Assembly (NCBI GenBank): GCA_001724275.1
Contig: MEDZ01000034.1
Span: 1 to 56,582 of the forward strand
Source of the DNA: Gemmatimonadetes bacterium SCN 70-22
Lineage (GTDB): Bacteria; Gemmatimonadota; Gemmatimonadetes; Gemmatimonadales; Gemmatimonadaceae
Reading direction: 5' to 3'
DNA: 56,582 bases
Both the position numbers and the translations under genes were made by a program. Positions 6,935-15,497 of this stretch are shown piece by piece. The notes beneath the pieces are model-generated. The model was not told the DNA's origin, made no database searches, and saw only the letters and a list, made by a program, of their open reading frames with translations. The first letter of the stretch is position 1. Every line of letters begins with the position of its first letter.

Positions 6935-7650
6935 CGATCTTTCCGGGATTCACCCCCGAGGCGCTGGCGTTCCTGCGCCAGCTGAAGCGGAACAACGACC
7001 GCGAGTGGTTCAAGGCGCGCAAGGCGCAGTTCGACGCGTTGCTCCTGCGCCCGATGCAGCTGTTCGTCGAGGAGATGGACGTGCGGCTCGCCCGCGCCGT
7101 CCCCGAGATCCATGGGAGCCCGAAGCGCTCGATCTTCCGCATCTACCGCGACACGCGATTCTCGAAGGACAAGTCGCCGTACAAGACGCACCTGGCGTGC
7201 TGGTTCCCGCACCGGCGCGCGTCGCACGGCGTGGGGACGGAGACCCATGGGGCGGGCGCCGGGTACTACTTCCACCTGGAGCCCCGCGCCTCCATTGTGG
7301 CTGGCGGCATCTGGATGCCGTCGCGCCCGGCGCTCGGGGCCATCCGGGACCGGATCGCCGAGCGGGGCGGCGAGCTGGCGCGCCTGCTGCGCGCCCGGGC
7401 GCTTTCGGCGCGGTTCGGGGAGCTGAGCCGCGAGGGGAAGCTCACGCGGAGTCCGCGCGGCTACCCGGCCGACCATCGCCATGGCGACCTGTTGCGGCAC
7501 GTATCGTTCACGCTGTCGGCACCGGTGGACGACGACGAGGTGCTGTCGGCCGAGCTTCCGCGCCGGGTGGAGCGGGACTTCGTGGCGATGCGCCCGCTGG
7601 TCCGGTGGCTCAACGACGCCCTGGGATATCCGGCGAGCTCGTCGCGCTAG
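6931..7650 (+). CDS. DUF2461 family protein
   Basis: A 239-aa protein matching the DUF2461/TIGR02453 family by its N-terminal motif FLRQLKRNNDREWFKARK, followed by IFRIYRDTRFSKDKSPYKTH, the GYYFHLEP core and the GGIWMP segment. The family is about 220 residues, so this is full length. Its biochemical role is unknown; members occur in many bacteria and fungi. No signal peptide is present, so it should be cytoplasmic. The ATG overlaps the preceding stop as ATGA. The assignment to the family is firm; function is not. Confidence 0.85.
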   Translation: MTIFPGFTPEALAFLRQLKRNNDREWFKARKAQFDALLLRPMQLFVEEMDVRLARAVPEIHGSPKRSIFRIYRDTRFSKDKSPYKTHLACWFPHRRASHGVGTETHGAGAGYYFHLEPRASIVAGGIWMPSRPALGAIRDRIAERGGELARLLRARALSARFGELSREGKLTRSPRGYPADHRHGDLLRHVSFTLSAPVDDDEVLSAELPRRVERDFVAMRPLVRWLNDALGYPASSSR

Positions 7651-7704
7651 GGTGCGAGGAGGAGGTTCGGCAGGCGCTGCCATCGACGCTCGCCGCCGCG
7701 CCGC

Positions 7705-10323
7705 TCACCCCCTCCCCCGCACGATCCCCTCGACCCGCCGGTCGGGATCGAAGTAGCGGCGTGCCAGCTCGCGCATCGACGCCGGCGTGACGGCGCGCAG
7801 GCGATCGGCGAAGCGGTCGATCTCCTCGAGGCCGGCACCGTACAGCCACGCGTCGACCAGCTCGGCGAGGACGTTCCCGCCGGACTGCTGCGCGATGGCA
7901 TGGGTGCCTAACGCATAGGTGCGGGCCCGCGCCAGCTCCTGGTCGCTCACCGGCGCCTCGCACAGGCGGGCGAACTCGCGCAGGAGCCCCTCGCGCGCGG
8001 CCGCTTCCTTGTCCGGCGAGGTGCCGATGTACGCCAGGAACATGCCCGCGGCGAGGCGATCGCTGGCGGTGGCGTGCACCGTGTAGCAGAGCGACTGCCG
8101 GTCCCGCAGCTCGTCGAAGAAGCGCCCGCCCAGCCCGCTCGCGACCCCCGCCGTGAGGTGTGCCGCGATGCGGGCCTCGTCGGGGCGGGGGGGGGCGGGA
8201 AAGGCCAGCGCCAGCCCGGTCTGTGCCTTGTCGCGACTCTCGACGCGCTGGACCACGCGACCGGGCCACGCCGGGGTCGCGAACGGCTCGCCGCCGTGAA
8301 AGGCCAGGGCGTCGAAGGCGGTGGCGAGCAGTCGCGCCACCTCGGCCGGCTCCACGTCGCCGACCACCGCCAGGACGCACGGTGACGTGCGCACCTGCGC
8401 GTCGTGCCAGGCGAGGGCGTCGTCCACCGTGAGGGCGCGGATCGACGCCTCGCTTCCCATGGTGCCGCGGCCGTACGGATGCGCGCCGAAGGCCGCCTCG
8501 TTCGCGAGGCGGACGGGGTAGCGCATCATGTCGTCGCGCAATTGCGCGAGCTGCGAGAGGGCGATGGCCCGTTCCGTCTCGAAGGCGGCGAGGGGGAAGG
8601 CCGGCGAGAGGACGACGTCGGCGAGGAGGGCGATCCCGGCCGCGAGCCGCGGCGGCGTGACCGACAGCGTCCAGCCGGTCCCGTCGCTGGTGACCGTGGG
8701 GGAGATACTCCCCCCGAGCAGCTCGGTCTCGAGCGCGATCGCCTCGGCGTCGCGCCGGGACGTCCCCTTGAGCGTCGTCCGCGACGCCAGCGTGGCGATG
8801 CCGGCGCCCGCCGCATCCTCGCGCATGGCGCCGCCGAGGGCGTACATCCCGAGGTGCACGACGCTCGCCCCCGGCTTGCGCCTGACGAGAATCGGGACGC
8901 CGTACCTCGTGCGGAAGACGGAGACGGCCCCGTGCACCTGCTCGGGGACGGGGGCCGTGACGACGTGCGGCGGGGCGACGGGTTCCTCGGGGAGGGGGAC
9001 GCCGGGGAGCGTCGACGGCGGGGCCGCATCCAGGGCGGCGAAGGCGGCATCGGCATCGCGGGCGAAGCCGGGGGCCGAGGCGGGGCGATAGACCAGGAGC
9101 GAGGCCTGGCCAGGGTCGAGGTGGCGGTGCACGGCGTGCGACACCTCGTCGGGCGTGGCCTCCAGCATGCGCGCCGCGTAGGCGTCGCCCCACGCCCAAT
9201 TGCCTAACGCCTCCCACTCGGCGAGATGGTTGGCCTGCCCTTCCATGGTCTCGAGGCGCCGGAGCCAGCGCGACTCGAACAGCCGCTGGGCGCGGAGCAG
9301 GTCGGTCGGCCGCACGCCGTCGTCGCGCAGGGCCCGCAGCTCGCCCCACATCGCGCGCGCCGCCTCCGCCGCGCGCTCGGCGGGACCGGCCGCGTGCAGC
9401 ACGAAGACGCCCAGCTCGGTGGGCGTGTAGTTGTACGCCGCGACGCTGGAGGCCAGGCGACGCTCCCGTACCGCGCGGTACAGGCGCGACGCACGCCCGC
9501 TCGCCAGGACGGCCGCGGCGAGGTCGAGGAGCGGGGTGTCGTCGTGACGCGTCCCGGGGGTGCGCCACCCGAGGGCACACTGGCTCTCGGCGACATCGCC
9601 GGACAGCTCGCGGAAGCGGCGCCCGGGCGGGGCGATCTCGTCGGCACCGCGGCTCCGCGCGACCGCGCCGTCAGGGAGCGCGCCGTACAACTCGGTGATG
9701 CGCGGAAGGAGCGAGTCGGGGTGCACGTCGCCCGACACCACGAGGATCGTGTTGGACGGGCGATAGAAGTGGTGGTAGAACGCGAGGAGCTGGTCGCGTC
9801 GCAGGGCGCGCAGCGGCGCCTCGCGCCCGATGCGCCAGCGCCGGATGCGATGGCGGTCGTGGAGGAGCTCGTACAGCGTCTCGGTCGTCACCGCCCCGGG
9901 ATTGTCCTCCTTGCGCCTGGCCTCCTCGATGATGACCTCCAGCTCGCGGCGGAGCTCGTCGGCGTCGACGAGCGAGTGGGCGTACGCATCGGCCTGGATG
10001 GCGAGCCCGGCGTCGAAGCCCTCGATGGGGAGGACGGCGTAGTACGAGGTGTGGTCGTAGATGGTGGCGGCGTTGAGGTAGCCACCACTCGCCTTGGTCT
10101 GCCGGGCGATCTCGCCCACGCCCCGCGTCGGCGTCCCCTTGAAGTACATGTGCTCGAGGACGTGGGCGATGCCGACGACGTCGTCCGTCTCGTCGAAGTA
10201 GCCGGCCTTCACGTAGGTCACCACGGCCGCCACCGGAGCCGAGTGGTCCTCGTGGATGAGGACGGTGAGGCCGTTGGCGAGGACGGCGCGATGCACCCGT
10301 CCGGGGTCGAGCGAGCGGATCAT
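7705..10323 (-). CDS. M16 (insulinase/pitrilysin-type) zinc peptidase, fused two-half form
   Basis: An 872-aa protein with two tandem M16 halves. The N-terminal half has the inverted zinc motif HxxEH (H54, E57, H58 in GIAHVLEHMYFKG), with the distal Glu cluster in VIIEEARRKEDNP. The C-terminal half (from about residue 450) lacks HxxEH but keeps the R/Y substrate-binding motif in FFDELRDRQSLCYTV, as in inactive partner subunits. Fusing active and inactive halves is typical of one bacterial M16 subgroup. No clear signal peptide is visible from ATG 10323, although such enzymes often act on peptides in the periplasm. The TTA GGC octamer motif occurs twice in the gene (7906, 9202). Confidence 0.9.
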   Translation of the reverse strand: MIRSLDPGRVHRAVLANGLTVLIHEDHSAPVAAVVTYVKAGYFDETDDVVGIAHVLEHMYFKGTPTRGVGEIARQTKASGGYLNAATIYDHTSYYAVLPIEGFDAGLAIQADAYAHSLVDADELRRELEVIIEEARRKEDNPGAVTTETLYELLHDRHRIRRWRIGREAPLRALRRDQLLAFYHHFYRPSNTILVVSGDVHPDSLLPRITELYGALPDGAVARSRGADEIAPPGRRFRELSGDVAESQCALGWRTPGTRHDDTPLLDLAAAVLASGRASRLYRAVRERRLASSVAAYNYTPTELGVFVLHAAGPAERAAEAARAMWGELRALRDDGVRPTDLLRAQRLFESRWLRRLETMEGQANHLAEWEALGNWAWGDAYAARMLEATPDEVSHAVHRHLDPGQASLLVYRPASAPGFARDADAAFAALDAAPPSTLPGVPLPEEPVAPPHVVTAPVPEQVHGAVSVFRTRYGVPILVRRKPGASVVHLGMYALGGAMREDAAGAGIATLASRTTLKGTSRRDAEAIALETELLGGSISPTVTSDGTGWTLSVTPPRLAAGIALLADVVLSPAFPLAAFETERAIALSQLAQLRDDMMRYPVRLANEAAFGAHPYGRGTMGSEASIRALTVDDALAWHDAQVRTSPCVLAVVGDVEPAEVARLLATAFDALAFHGGEPFATPAWPGRVVQRVESRDKAQTGLALAFPAPPRPDEARIAAHLTAGVASGLGGRFFDELRDRQSLCYTVHATASDRLAAGMFLAYIGTSPDKEAAAREGLLREFARLCEAPVSDQELARARTYALGTHAIAQQSGGNVLAELVDAWLYGAGLEEIDRFADRLRAVTPASMRELARRYFDPDRRVEGIVRGRG

Positions 10324-10376
10324 GCGGGGAAGGGCGTGGAGGGGCGAGGCGCGGCGGCGACGGGCAGGGCCCGTCG

Positions 10377-11396
10377 TCAGCGCGGTGCCGCTGGCGGAGT
10401 CATTGCGCCTGGCGGTGGGGCGGCCTGGCAGGCCTGCCAGGCGCCGGGGCCGGCGCGCTCGAAGAAGCGCACGGCCAGGTCGCCGCGCCCCAGCCGCAGC
10501 AGGGTGCACGCCATGTAGCCCAGGGAGACCTTGTCGGACGGGTTCAGCTCGATGGCGCGCTGGTAGAACGAGCGGGCGAGCTCGGGCTGGCCGGTGGCGA
10601 GGAGGAAGGCGGCGAGCTCGCGGTGGGTGAGGTAGTTCTCCGGCTCGAGCTCGACGGCGCGTCGCAGCTCGGCGCTGGCCGTGCGGACGTCGCCGTCCTC
10701 GCGGGCCATGCGCCCCAGGAAGAGGTGCGGCTCCGCCAGCCCGGGGGCGTCGCGCGTGGCCGCGGCAAAAGCGTTGCGCGCCGTGAGGCGGTCTCCGGCG
10801 GCATAGGCCGCGCGCCCGTCGCGCAGCGCCGACGACTCGCGCGAGAAGGCGAGCGCGTAGTACGCCCCGGCGCCCACCACCGCGAGGGCGACGAGGGCGA
10901 CGACCGCGATGGCGAACGTATTGCTCCTGGCGGAGGCCGGGAGCGGGGGCGGGGGCGGGGGCGGAAGCGACTCGGATGGCGCGGCGGGCGAGGTGGCCAC
11001 CGGGCCGGTGAAGCGCACGTCGCCGGACGCGCCGCTCCCCATGTCACGCGACAGCACCTGCGCCATGCGATCGAACGCGGCCCGCGCGGCGTCGACGTCG
11101 GCGCTGGTGGGGGCGTACCCGTCGCCGAGCGCGCGCTCGGCGGCGGCGTGCAGGTCGACGAAGGCATGGGCGTCGTCGAGGGCCAGCAGGTTGCGCTGGC
11201 GGAGCTCGCGCACCACGGCGACACCGCCGAGGGCGGTGGTGCCGGCGAGGGCGCGCAGGGCACGCTCGGTCTCGGTCCACACCGCAACGAGGGCGGTGGC
11301 GAGCTCGCGTGGGTCGGTCGCCCGTGTCAGGCGATCAAACGGCGCGCGGGCCGCGTCGAACGCGGCCCGCGCGGCGCGTTGGCCATCCGTTGGCAT
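10377..11396 (-). CDS. Membrane-anchored TPR protein
   Basis: A 339-aa protein: an alpha-helical cytoplasmic N-terminus (about 1-140), a Pro-rich linker (SLPPPPPPPLP), one membrane segment (AIAVVALVALAVVGAGAYYAL, about 160-182), then at least three TPR-like repeats (GRAAYAAGDRLTARNAF; HLFLGRMAREDGDVRTAS; ELAAFLLATGQPELARSFY; MACTLLRLGRGDLAVRFF). The repeats should face the periplasm and serve as a protein-binding scaffold. It follows the other TPR gene by 23 bp on the same strand, suggesting a two-gene unit driven from 12.6 kb. Start ATG 11396 was chosen because upstream sequence in this frame overlaps the neighbour. Confidence 0.75.
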   Translation of the reverse strand: MPTDGQRAARAAFDAARAPFDRLTRATDPRELATALVAVWTETERALRALAGTTALGGVAVVRELRQRNLLALDDAHAFVDLHAAAERALGDGYAPTSADVDAARAAFDRMAQVLSRDMGSGASGDVRFTGPVATSPAAPSESLPPPPPPPLPASARSNTFAIAVVALVALAVVGAGAYYALAFSRESSALRDGRAAYAAGDRLTARNAFAAATRDAPGLAEPHLFLGRMAREDGDVRTASAELRRAVELEPENYLTHRELAAFLLATGQPELARSFYQRAIELNPSDKVSLGYMACTLLRLGRGDLAVRFFERAGPGAWQACQAAPPPGAMTPPAAPR

Positions 11397-11419
11397 CGTC
11401 GCGAGGGGTGGCGGTGGAC

Positions 11420-12532
11420 TTACGGAATGATCCGCAGGAGCCCGGCGTCGGCGCTGCCGCGAATGAAGCTCTCGGCATCGCCGGTGGGAATCACGATCCC
11501 CGTGAGCGAGAAGCCGCGCCGCGCCTCGTTGAGCATGAAGTCCTGCACCGACCGGCCGGTGAACGCGGCGCTCCCATCGCGCATCTGGCGGACGATGTCC
11601 TCCCAGCTGCCGTGGAAGGCCCGCCCGTCGCGCGTCATCACGCGGTGCGTGCGCTGCTCGGTCTTCTGATCCACGAGCCCGGTGAGCATGCTGCCGAAGA
11701 GCTCGAGCTGGTGCTTGACCTCGTGGTGCTCCTGCTCCATCGCGCGCTGCTCGATCTCGGCGAGCATCTCGTCGATGTCGTCGGGCTCGCCCGCCAGTTC
11801 GACCAGCCGCTCCTCCCACTTGCGGAGCTCCGGGTCGTCGTCGGGGAGGCGGTGGACGGTGCGCTTGAGCTCCATCAGCCGCCAGATGCCGAGCTCGTCC
11901 CAGTGATCCTCGGGCTTGGAGCGATCGAGGTGATAGAGGGCCGCCTCGTACTCGCCGCGGTCGTACAGGATGTTGCCCAGGTAGATGCGGGCCTCGACGT
12001 GCCCGGAATCGAGCTGCAGGGCACGCCGCAGCGTGGCGATGGCGCCGTCGTCGTCACCGAGGCGGTGCTGGCAGTATCCCACCAGCGCCACGCTCTCGGC
12101 CGAGTCGGGGGCCTGGCGGACCGCGACCTCGAAGTACTCCCTGGCGTCGTCGACGAACCCCTCGCGGAAGAGGGCGCGGCCGATCTGGAGCATGAGCTCC
12201 AGGTCGTCCTCGTAGCCTAACGCGAGGGTGGTGTGGAAGGCCTTCCGGGCGGCGTCCACGAGGCCCAGCTTGAGCAGCACCTCGCCGAGCCCGGCGAGCG
12301 CATCCTCGTGCTCGGGGTCGAGGACGAGTGCCTCCTCGAAGCTGCGCCGCGCCCACGCGTACTCCTCACGGGCCAGGCGCGCGTAGCCGACGCCGACGTG
12401 GAGCTCTACCGCGTGCGGATAGAGCGCGAGCCCCTCGCGCAGCACATCGAGCGCCTGGTCGTACTGCCCATCGTTGTAGAGCTGGTGGGCGCGCTCATCG
12501 TACTCCTCGGAACTCAGGAATGGAGTCGGCAT
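11420..12532 (-). CDS. TPR repeat protein
   Basis: A 370-aa soluble protein with about six TPR units in residues 10-215 (AHQLYNDGQYDQALDVLREG; GYARLAREEYAWARRSFEEA; GEVLLKLGLVDAARKAF; GRALFREGFVDDAREYFEVA; GYCQHRLGDDDGAIATLRRA; GNILYDRGEYEAALYHLD). The remaining 150 residues form a different domain with an acidic helical stretch and the segment THRVMTRDGRAFHGSWEDIV. No signal peptide. It starts at ATG 12532 behind a GGAGG site and a near-consensus promoter, the best in the window, suggesting steady expression. The partner is unknown. Confidence 0.8.
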   Translation of the reverse strand: MPTPFLSSEEYDERAHQLYNDGQYDQALDVLREGLALYPHAVELHVGVGYARLAREEYAWARRSFEEALVLDPEHEDALAGLGEVLLKLGLVDAARKAFHTTLALGYEDDLELMLQIGRALFREGFVDDAREYFEVAVRQAPDSAESVALVGYCQHRLGDDDGAIATLRRALQLDSGHVEARIYLGNILYDRGEYEAALYHLDRSKPEDHWDELGIWRLMELKRTVHRLPDDDPELRKWEERLVELAGEPDDIDEMLAEIEQRAMEQEHHEVKHQLELFGSMLTGLVDQKTEQRTHRVMTRDGRAFHGSWEDIVRQMRDGSAAFTGRSVQDFMLNEARRGFSLTGIVIPTGDAESFIRGSADAGLLRIIP

Positions 12533-12567
12533 CTCTCGAACTTCCTCCGCTTCGAGCGTGCTGGCCT

Positions 12568-12597
12568 ATTGTACCATTCCGAACGCGTGGGGTTCAA
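12568..12597 (-). promoter_or_regulatory. Sigma-70-type promoter TTGAAC-18-TACAAT
   Basis: On the minus strand: -35 TTGAAC (12597-12592), an 18-bp spacer, -10 TACAAT (12573-12568), then 35 nt to ATG 12532, with GGAGG in between. Both boxes match consensus in four or five of six positions. Confidence 0.8.
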
Positions 12598-12697
12598 TAC
12601 TCTCGTTCGCAGAACGTACGGCGTGGTGAACTGACGGCGCCTGACGCGCCCCTGAAACATAGCGCATCGTCAGGTGCGCTGCCGAGGCGGCTCCTGC

Positions 12698-13633
12698 TCA
12701 TGACGCATGGGGGGCACCGGACGGCACGGCCGCCGGGGCGTCCCCGGCAAGGGCCACGGCGATGCGACCGGCCAGCGCCGCGTTGGCCTCGAGGAGGGCG
12801 AGGTTGGCGCGGAGGGAGCGCCCGCCGGTGGCCCGCTCGACGGCGGCCAGCAGGAAGGGCGTGACGGCACCGCCCCGCACTCCCTGCGCCTCGCCCTCTC
12901 GTAAGGCAGCGCCGAGCGCACGCTCGACCTCGTCGCGGGGAATGGCGTCGGCGGCCGGGCACGGCTGCACCACCAGGAGCGCCTCGCGACGTCCGAGCGC
13001 ACGATGGGCGCGCTCGATCGCGGCCACCTCGTCCGGCGTCTCGGCAACCGTCGAGACCGGGAGGGCGCTCGAGGTGGAGAAGAAGGCCGGGAATTCGCGG
13101 CACCGGTAGCCGACGACCGGCACGCCGAGCGTCTCCAGCCGCTCGAGTGTCGCCGGAAGGTCGAGGATCGACTTGGCGCCGGCGCAGACGACCACGCGCG
13201 GCGTGCGGGCCAACGCCACCAGGTCGGCCGACTCGTCGTACGGCGGCGCCCGGTGCACGCCGCCGATGCCGCCCGTGGCGAAGACCCGGACGTCGCTGCC
13301 GGCGATTAGGGCGAGGGTGGCGGCGACGGTGGTCGCGCCGCAGGCGCCCTGCGCCATCGCGGGGGCGAGGTCCCGGGATGAAACCTTCCTAATCCCCTCG
13401 CGCGCCAGGAAGCGCTCCACTTCGGCGGGGATGAGGCCGATGGTCGGCACGCCATCGACGACGGCGGTGACGGCGGCGACGGCGCCCGCGCGCGCGACGG
13501 CCGCGGTCATGCGCTCGGCGGCCTCGCGATTGGCGGGGATGGGGAGTCCCTGGGCGAGGACGGAGCTTTCCAGGGCGACCACCGCGCGCCGCTGGAGGAG
13601 CGCCTCGCCGACGTCGGGAGCGAGCCGGATCAT
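12698..13633 (-). CDS. psuG: Pseudouridine-5'-phosphate glycosidase
   Basis: A 311-aa protein covering the whole PsuG/IndA family: ALESSVLAQGLPIPANREAA at the N-terminus, then VDGVPTIGLIPAEVERFL, the KVSSRDLAPA segment with the active-site lysine region, GACGATTVAAT, FATGGIGGVHR and CAGAKSILDLPATLE. It reversibly cleaves pseudouridine 5'-phosphate to ribose-5-phosphate and uracil in the cytoplasm. The usual pseudouridine kinase PsuK is not adjacent. ATG 13633 overlaps the stop of the serine hydrolase gene as ATGA, so they are coupled, an unusual partnership. Confidence 0.92.
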   Translation of the reverse strand: MIRLAPDVGEALLQRRAVVALESSVLAQGLPIPANREAAERMTAAVARAGAVAAVTAVVDGVPTIGLIPAEVERFLAREGIRKVSSRDLAPAMAQGACGATTVAATLALIAGSDVRVFATGGIGGVHRAPPYDESADLVALARTPRVVVCAGAKSILDLPATLERLETLGVPVVGYRCREFPAFFSTSSALPVSTVAETPDEVAAIERAHRALGRREALLVVQPCPAADAIPRDEVERALGAALREGEAQGVRGGAVTPFLLAAVERATGGRSLRANLALLEANAALAGRIAVALAGDAPAAVPSGAPHAS

Positions 13634-14550
13634 GGCCGCCTCGGGGGCGTCCCCCACGCGCGCACGATCGCCTCGCCCATCCGCGCCATGGTGAGCTGCG
13701 GCTCCGCGTCGAGCACCCAGCGCTGGTCGGCGTTCTCCCGGGTGAGGACGCAGGCGACGACGCGCCGCGTGAGGTAGAACAGCGAGCACTCGGTGCGCAC
13801 CGCGTCGGTGGCCCCCGTCTTGTGCGCCGCGCGGACGCCATCGGCGTATCGCTGCAGGAGCACGTTGTCCTCGTTGTGCGCGAGGACATCGAGCATGGCC
13901 GAGTCGGCGGACGGCGAGACCGCCTCGCCGCGCGCCAGCAGCTCGAAGAGGCGCGCCATCTCGTTGGGGGTGGTGACGCCGAGCCCGTACTTGACGGACG
14001 AATCCATCGCCACGCTCGAGCTGCGCAGGAAGGTCTTGGAGTGGACCTTGGTGTGCTCGAGCCCGAGCGCCTCCATCTTGTCCCACACCCGGCGGATGAT
14101 GATGCGGTCGAGGAGGATGTTGGTGGCGGTGTTGTCGCTGATCGTGGTCATGAGCCATGCGGCGTCGCGCACGGTGACCTCGATCCCGTCGTGCATGAAC
14201 TGCAGCGTGCCGGAGCCCGGGACCTTGTCGATCCCGAGGACGGTCAGGCGATCGTCGAGCGACAGCATCCCCCTGGCCACCAGGTCGTACACGGTGACGA
14301 GGATCGGGACCTTGATGAGCGATGCCGTGGGGAAGGTCTCGTCGCCGCGGCGCGAGATCGTGGCGCCGGCGTCGATGTCGCGGACCGCATAGCCGACGAC
14401 GCCGTGGTGCGCGTCGGCCAGGGCATCCAGGGCACGCCGCAGCGCCGCCGTGTCGGGGAGCGGCGTGCCGGCGGCCGGCGCCTGCGCGTCGGCGCGGCCA
14501 GCCGCCAGCAGCAACGACGCGAGGGCTGCGCCGGCCGCGCGGCGAATCAC
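13630..14550 (-). CDS. Class A beta-lactamase-fold serine hydrolase
   Basis: A 306-aa exported protein with a signal peptide (cleavage after ADA, near residue 22). It has the penicillin-recognising motifs S77-x-x-K80 (TASLIK), S138-D139-N140 and K244-T245-G246. However, the omega-loop between SDN and KTG carries SSSVAMDSSVKYGLG where class A enzymes have the deacylating Glu166 (ExxLN); no such Glu is seen. It may therefore be a D,D-peptidase-like or non-lactam hydrolase, or acylate beta-lactams without turning them over. GTG 14550 overlaps the upstream stop as GTGA, and its own stop overlaps psuG: a tightly coupled three-gene unit. Confidence 0.8.
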   Translation of the reverse strand: MIRRAAGAALASLLLAAGRADAQAPAAGTPLPDTAALRRALDALADAHHGVVGYAVRDIDAGATISRRGDETFPTASLIKVPILVTVYDLVARGMLSLDDRLTVLGIDKVPGSGTLQFMHDGIEVTVRDAAWLMTTISDNTATNILLDRIIIRRVWDKMEALGLEHTKVHSKTFLRSSSVAMDSSVKYGLGVTTPNEMARLFELLARGEAVSPSADSAMLDVLAHNEDNVLLQRYADGVRAAHKTGATDAVRTECSLFYLTRRVVACVLTRENADQRWVLDAEPQLTMARMGEAIVRAWGTPPRRP

Positions 14551-14780
14551 GCCACCGCGTCCGGGAACTGCTCGGCGCGCAGCGTGTCGAGCTTCTCTCG
14601 CTCCGCCGAGGTCGGGTCGTCCTTGGCCAGGACCTTGATGCGCTCGCCCTCGTAGCAGTCGAACGATTTCGTCGACCCCTTCGGGACGTGGATCTCGTGC
14701 CCATCCTCGAAGCGCAGGATCACGTTGAGGTGGTCGTTGTTGCTGTACTGCTTGCGGAGCTTCTTCGGCGGTGTCGGCAT
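14547..14780 (-). CDS. Small hypothetical protein, first gene of the psuG unit
   Basis: A 77-aa soluble protein, MPTPPKKLRKQYSNNDHLNV at the N-terminus, then ILRFEDGHEIHVPKGS and a charged C-terminal helix. Short beta-strands followed by a helix could form a small barrel-like domain; I do not recognise it. An in-frame ATG at 14819 was rejected because TATACT (14825-14820) abuts it and would be the -10 element. The stop overlaps the next GTG. Confidence 0.65.
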   Translation of the reverse strand: MPTPPKKLRKQYSNNDHLNVILRFEDGHEIHVPKGSTKSFDCYEGERIKVLAKDDPTSAEREKLDTLRAEQFPDAVA

Positions 14781-14819
14781 TAGGCGTCTCGTCAGGCGTC
14801 TGGAGGTCGGAAGCGGCAT

Positions 14820-14825
14820 AGTATA
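14820..14825 (-). promoter_or_regulatory. TATACT -10 element of the 14780-12698 operon
   Basis: TATACT on the minus strand lies 39 nt before ATG 14780. No strong -35 at 17 bp. It fixes the start of the first gene downstream. Confidence 0.5.
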
Positions 14826-15145
14826 GTGCGCGGTGAAACGCCCCCGCCAGCGTCCGGGCCCCGCTCCCGGCAGGAAGCCCGCCCACGCGCGGCGCCCCTC
14901 ACGCGCGCGGCTCGCCCAACCGGGCGTGCGATTGCGATGGCGTCCTCGGGTGCGCGGCGGCGAGGCGACACCGTTCGCCGCCCCCCTTTACGGGCGTGAC
15001 ACGGATCACGCCTCGCGCCAGCGCCGGCACAAAGATTCCGGCAGGACCGGAGGCTCGCCGGCGTTGGACGCTTATGGTGTCACCACCCTAGCTTACGCCC
15101 GTCCAGCGCCGGCCCCACGGCGCATCACCCCAGCCCGACACTGCC
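14826..15145. other. Divergent intergenic region, no gene seen
   Basis: About 320 bp between divergent genes. It holds the minus-strand TATACT element at its left edge and a plus-strand TAGCTT (15089-15094) 51 bp before ATG 15146. The rest is GC-rich with no convincing ORF or RNA gene. Confidence 0.5.
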
Positions 15146-15490
15146 ATGACCGTCCGCACGCTCGTCACTCGACTCGCCATCGTCGCGGCCCTCGCGGCCG
15201 CCGTCCCGTTCACCGCCGCCGCGCAGGGCCCGGCGACGCCGGCGGCGGCCCAGGCCACCGGCGCCCCGCGCCGTGACGCCAGCGTCGCCGGCGTCCGCTT
15301 GCAGGTGACGGCCGATGCCCCGCGCCCGGCGGCGCTCGCGGCGGCGCGGTCGGGCAGTGGCCAGGCGTTGGCGATCGTTGGAGGCGCCGCCTTCCTGGGC
15401 GGGCTGATCATCGGTGGCGACGCCGGGACCGCCATCGCGATCGGGGGGCTGGCGGTCGGCGTCTACGGCCTCTGGGTCTGGCTGCACTAG
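15146..15490 (+). CDS. Small exported/membrane hypothetical protein
   Basis: A 114-aa protein with a typical signal peptide (TRLAIVAALAAAVPFTAAAQ, cleavage AAA-Q) and a C-terminal Gly-rich hydrophobic hairpin (ALAIVGGAAFLGGLIIGG, then AIAIGGLAVGVYGLWVWL) like a glycine-zipper pair. Probably inserts in or associates with a membrane. It is convergent with the M20 gene, only 7 bp apart. Function unknown. Confidence 0.65.
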   Translation: MTVRTLVTRLAIVAALAAAVPFTAAAQGPATPAAAQATGAPRRDASVAGVRLQVTADAPRPAALAAARSGSGQALAIVGGAAFLGGLIIGGDAGTAIAIGGLAVGVYGLWVWLH

Positions 15491-15497
15491 CGCTCGC

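Noticed and set aside
11351-11370. Perfect inverted repeat GCGGGCCGCGT/ACGCGGCCCGC inside the TPR gene
   Set aside because: It encodes Ala/Arg-rich codons near the start of the gene and is likely a by-product of composition; no regulatory context seen.
14781-14819. Upstream ATG 14819 for the small gene of the psuG unit
   Set aside because: TATACT abuts this ATG and would be the -10 box, so transcription starts downstream of it.
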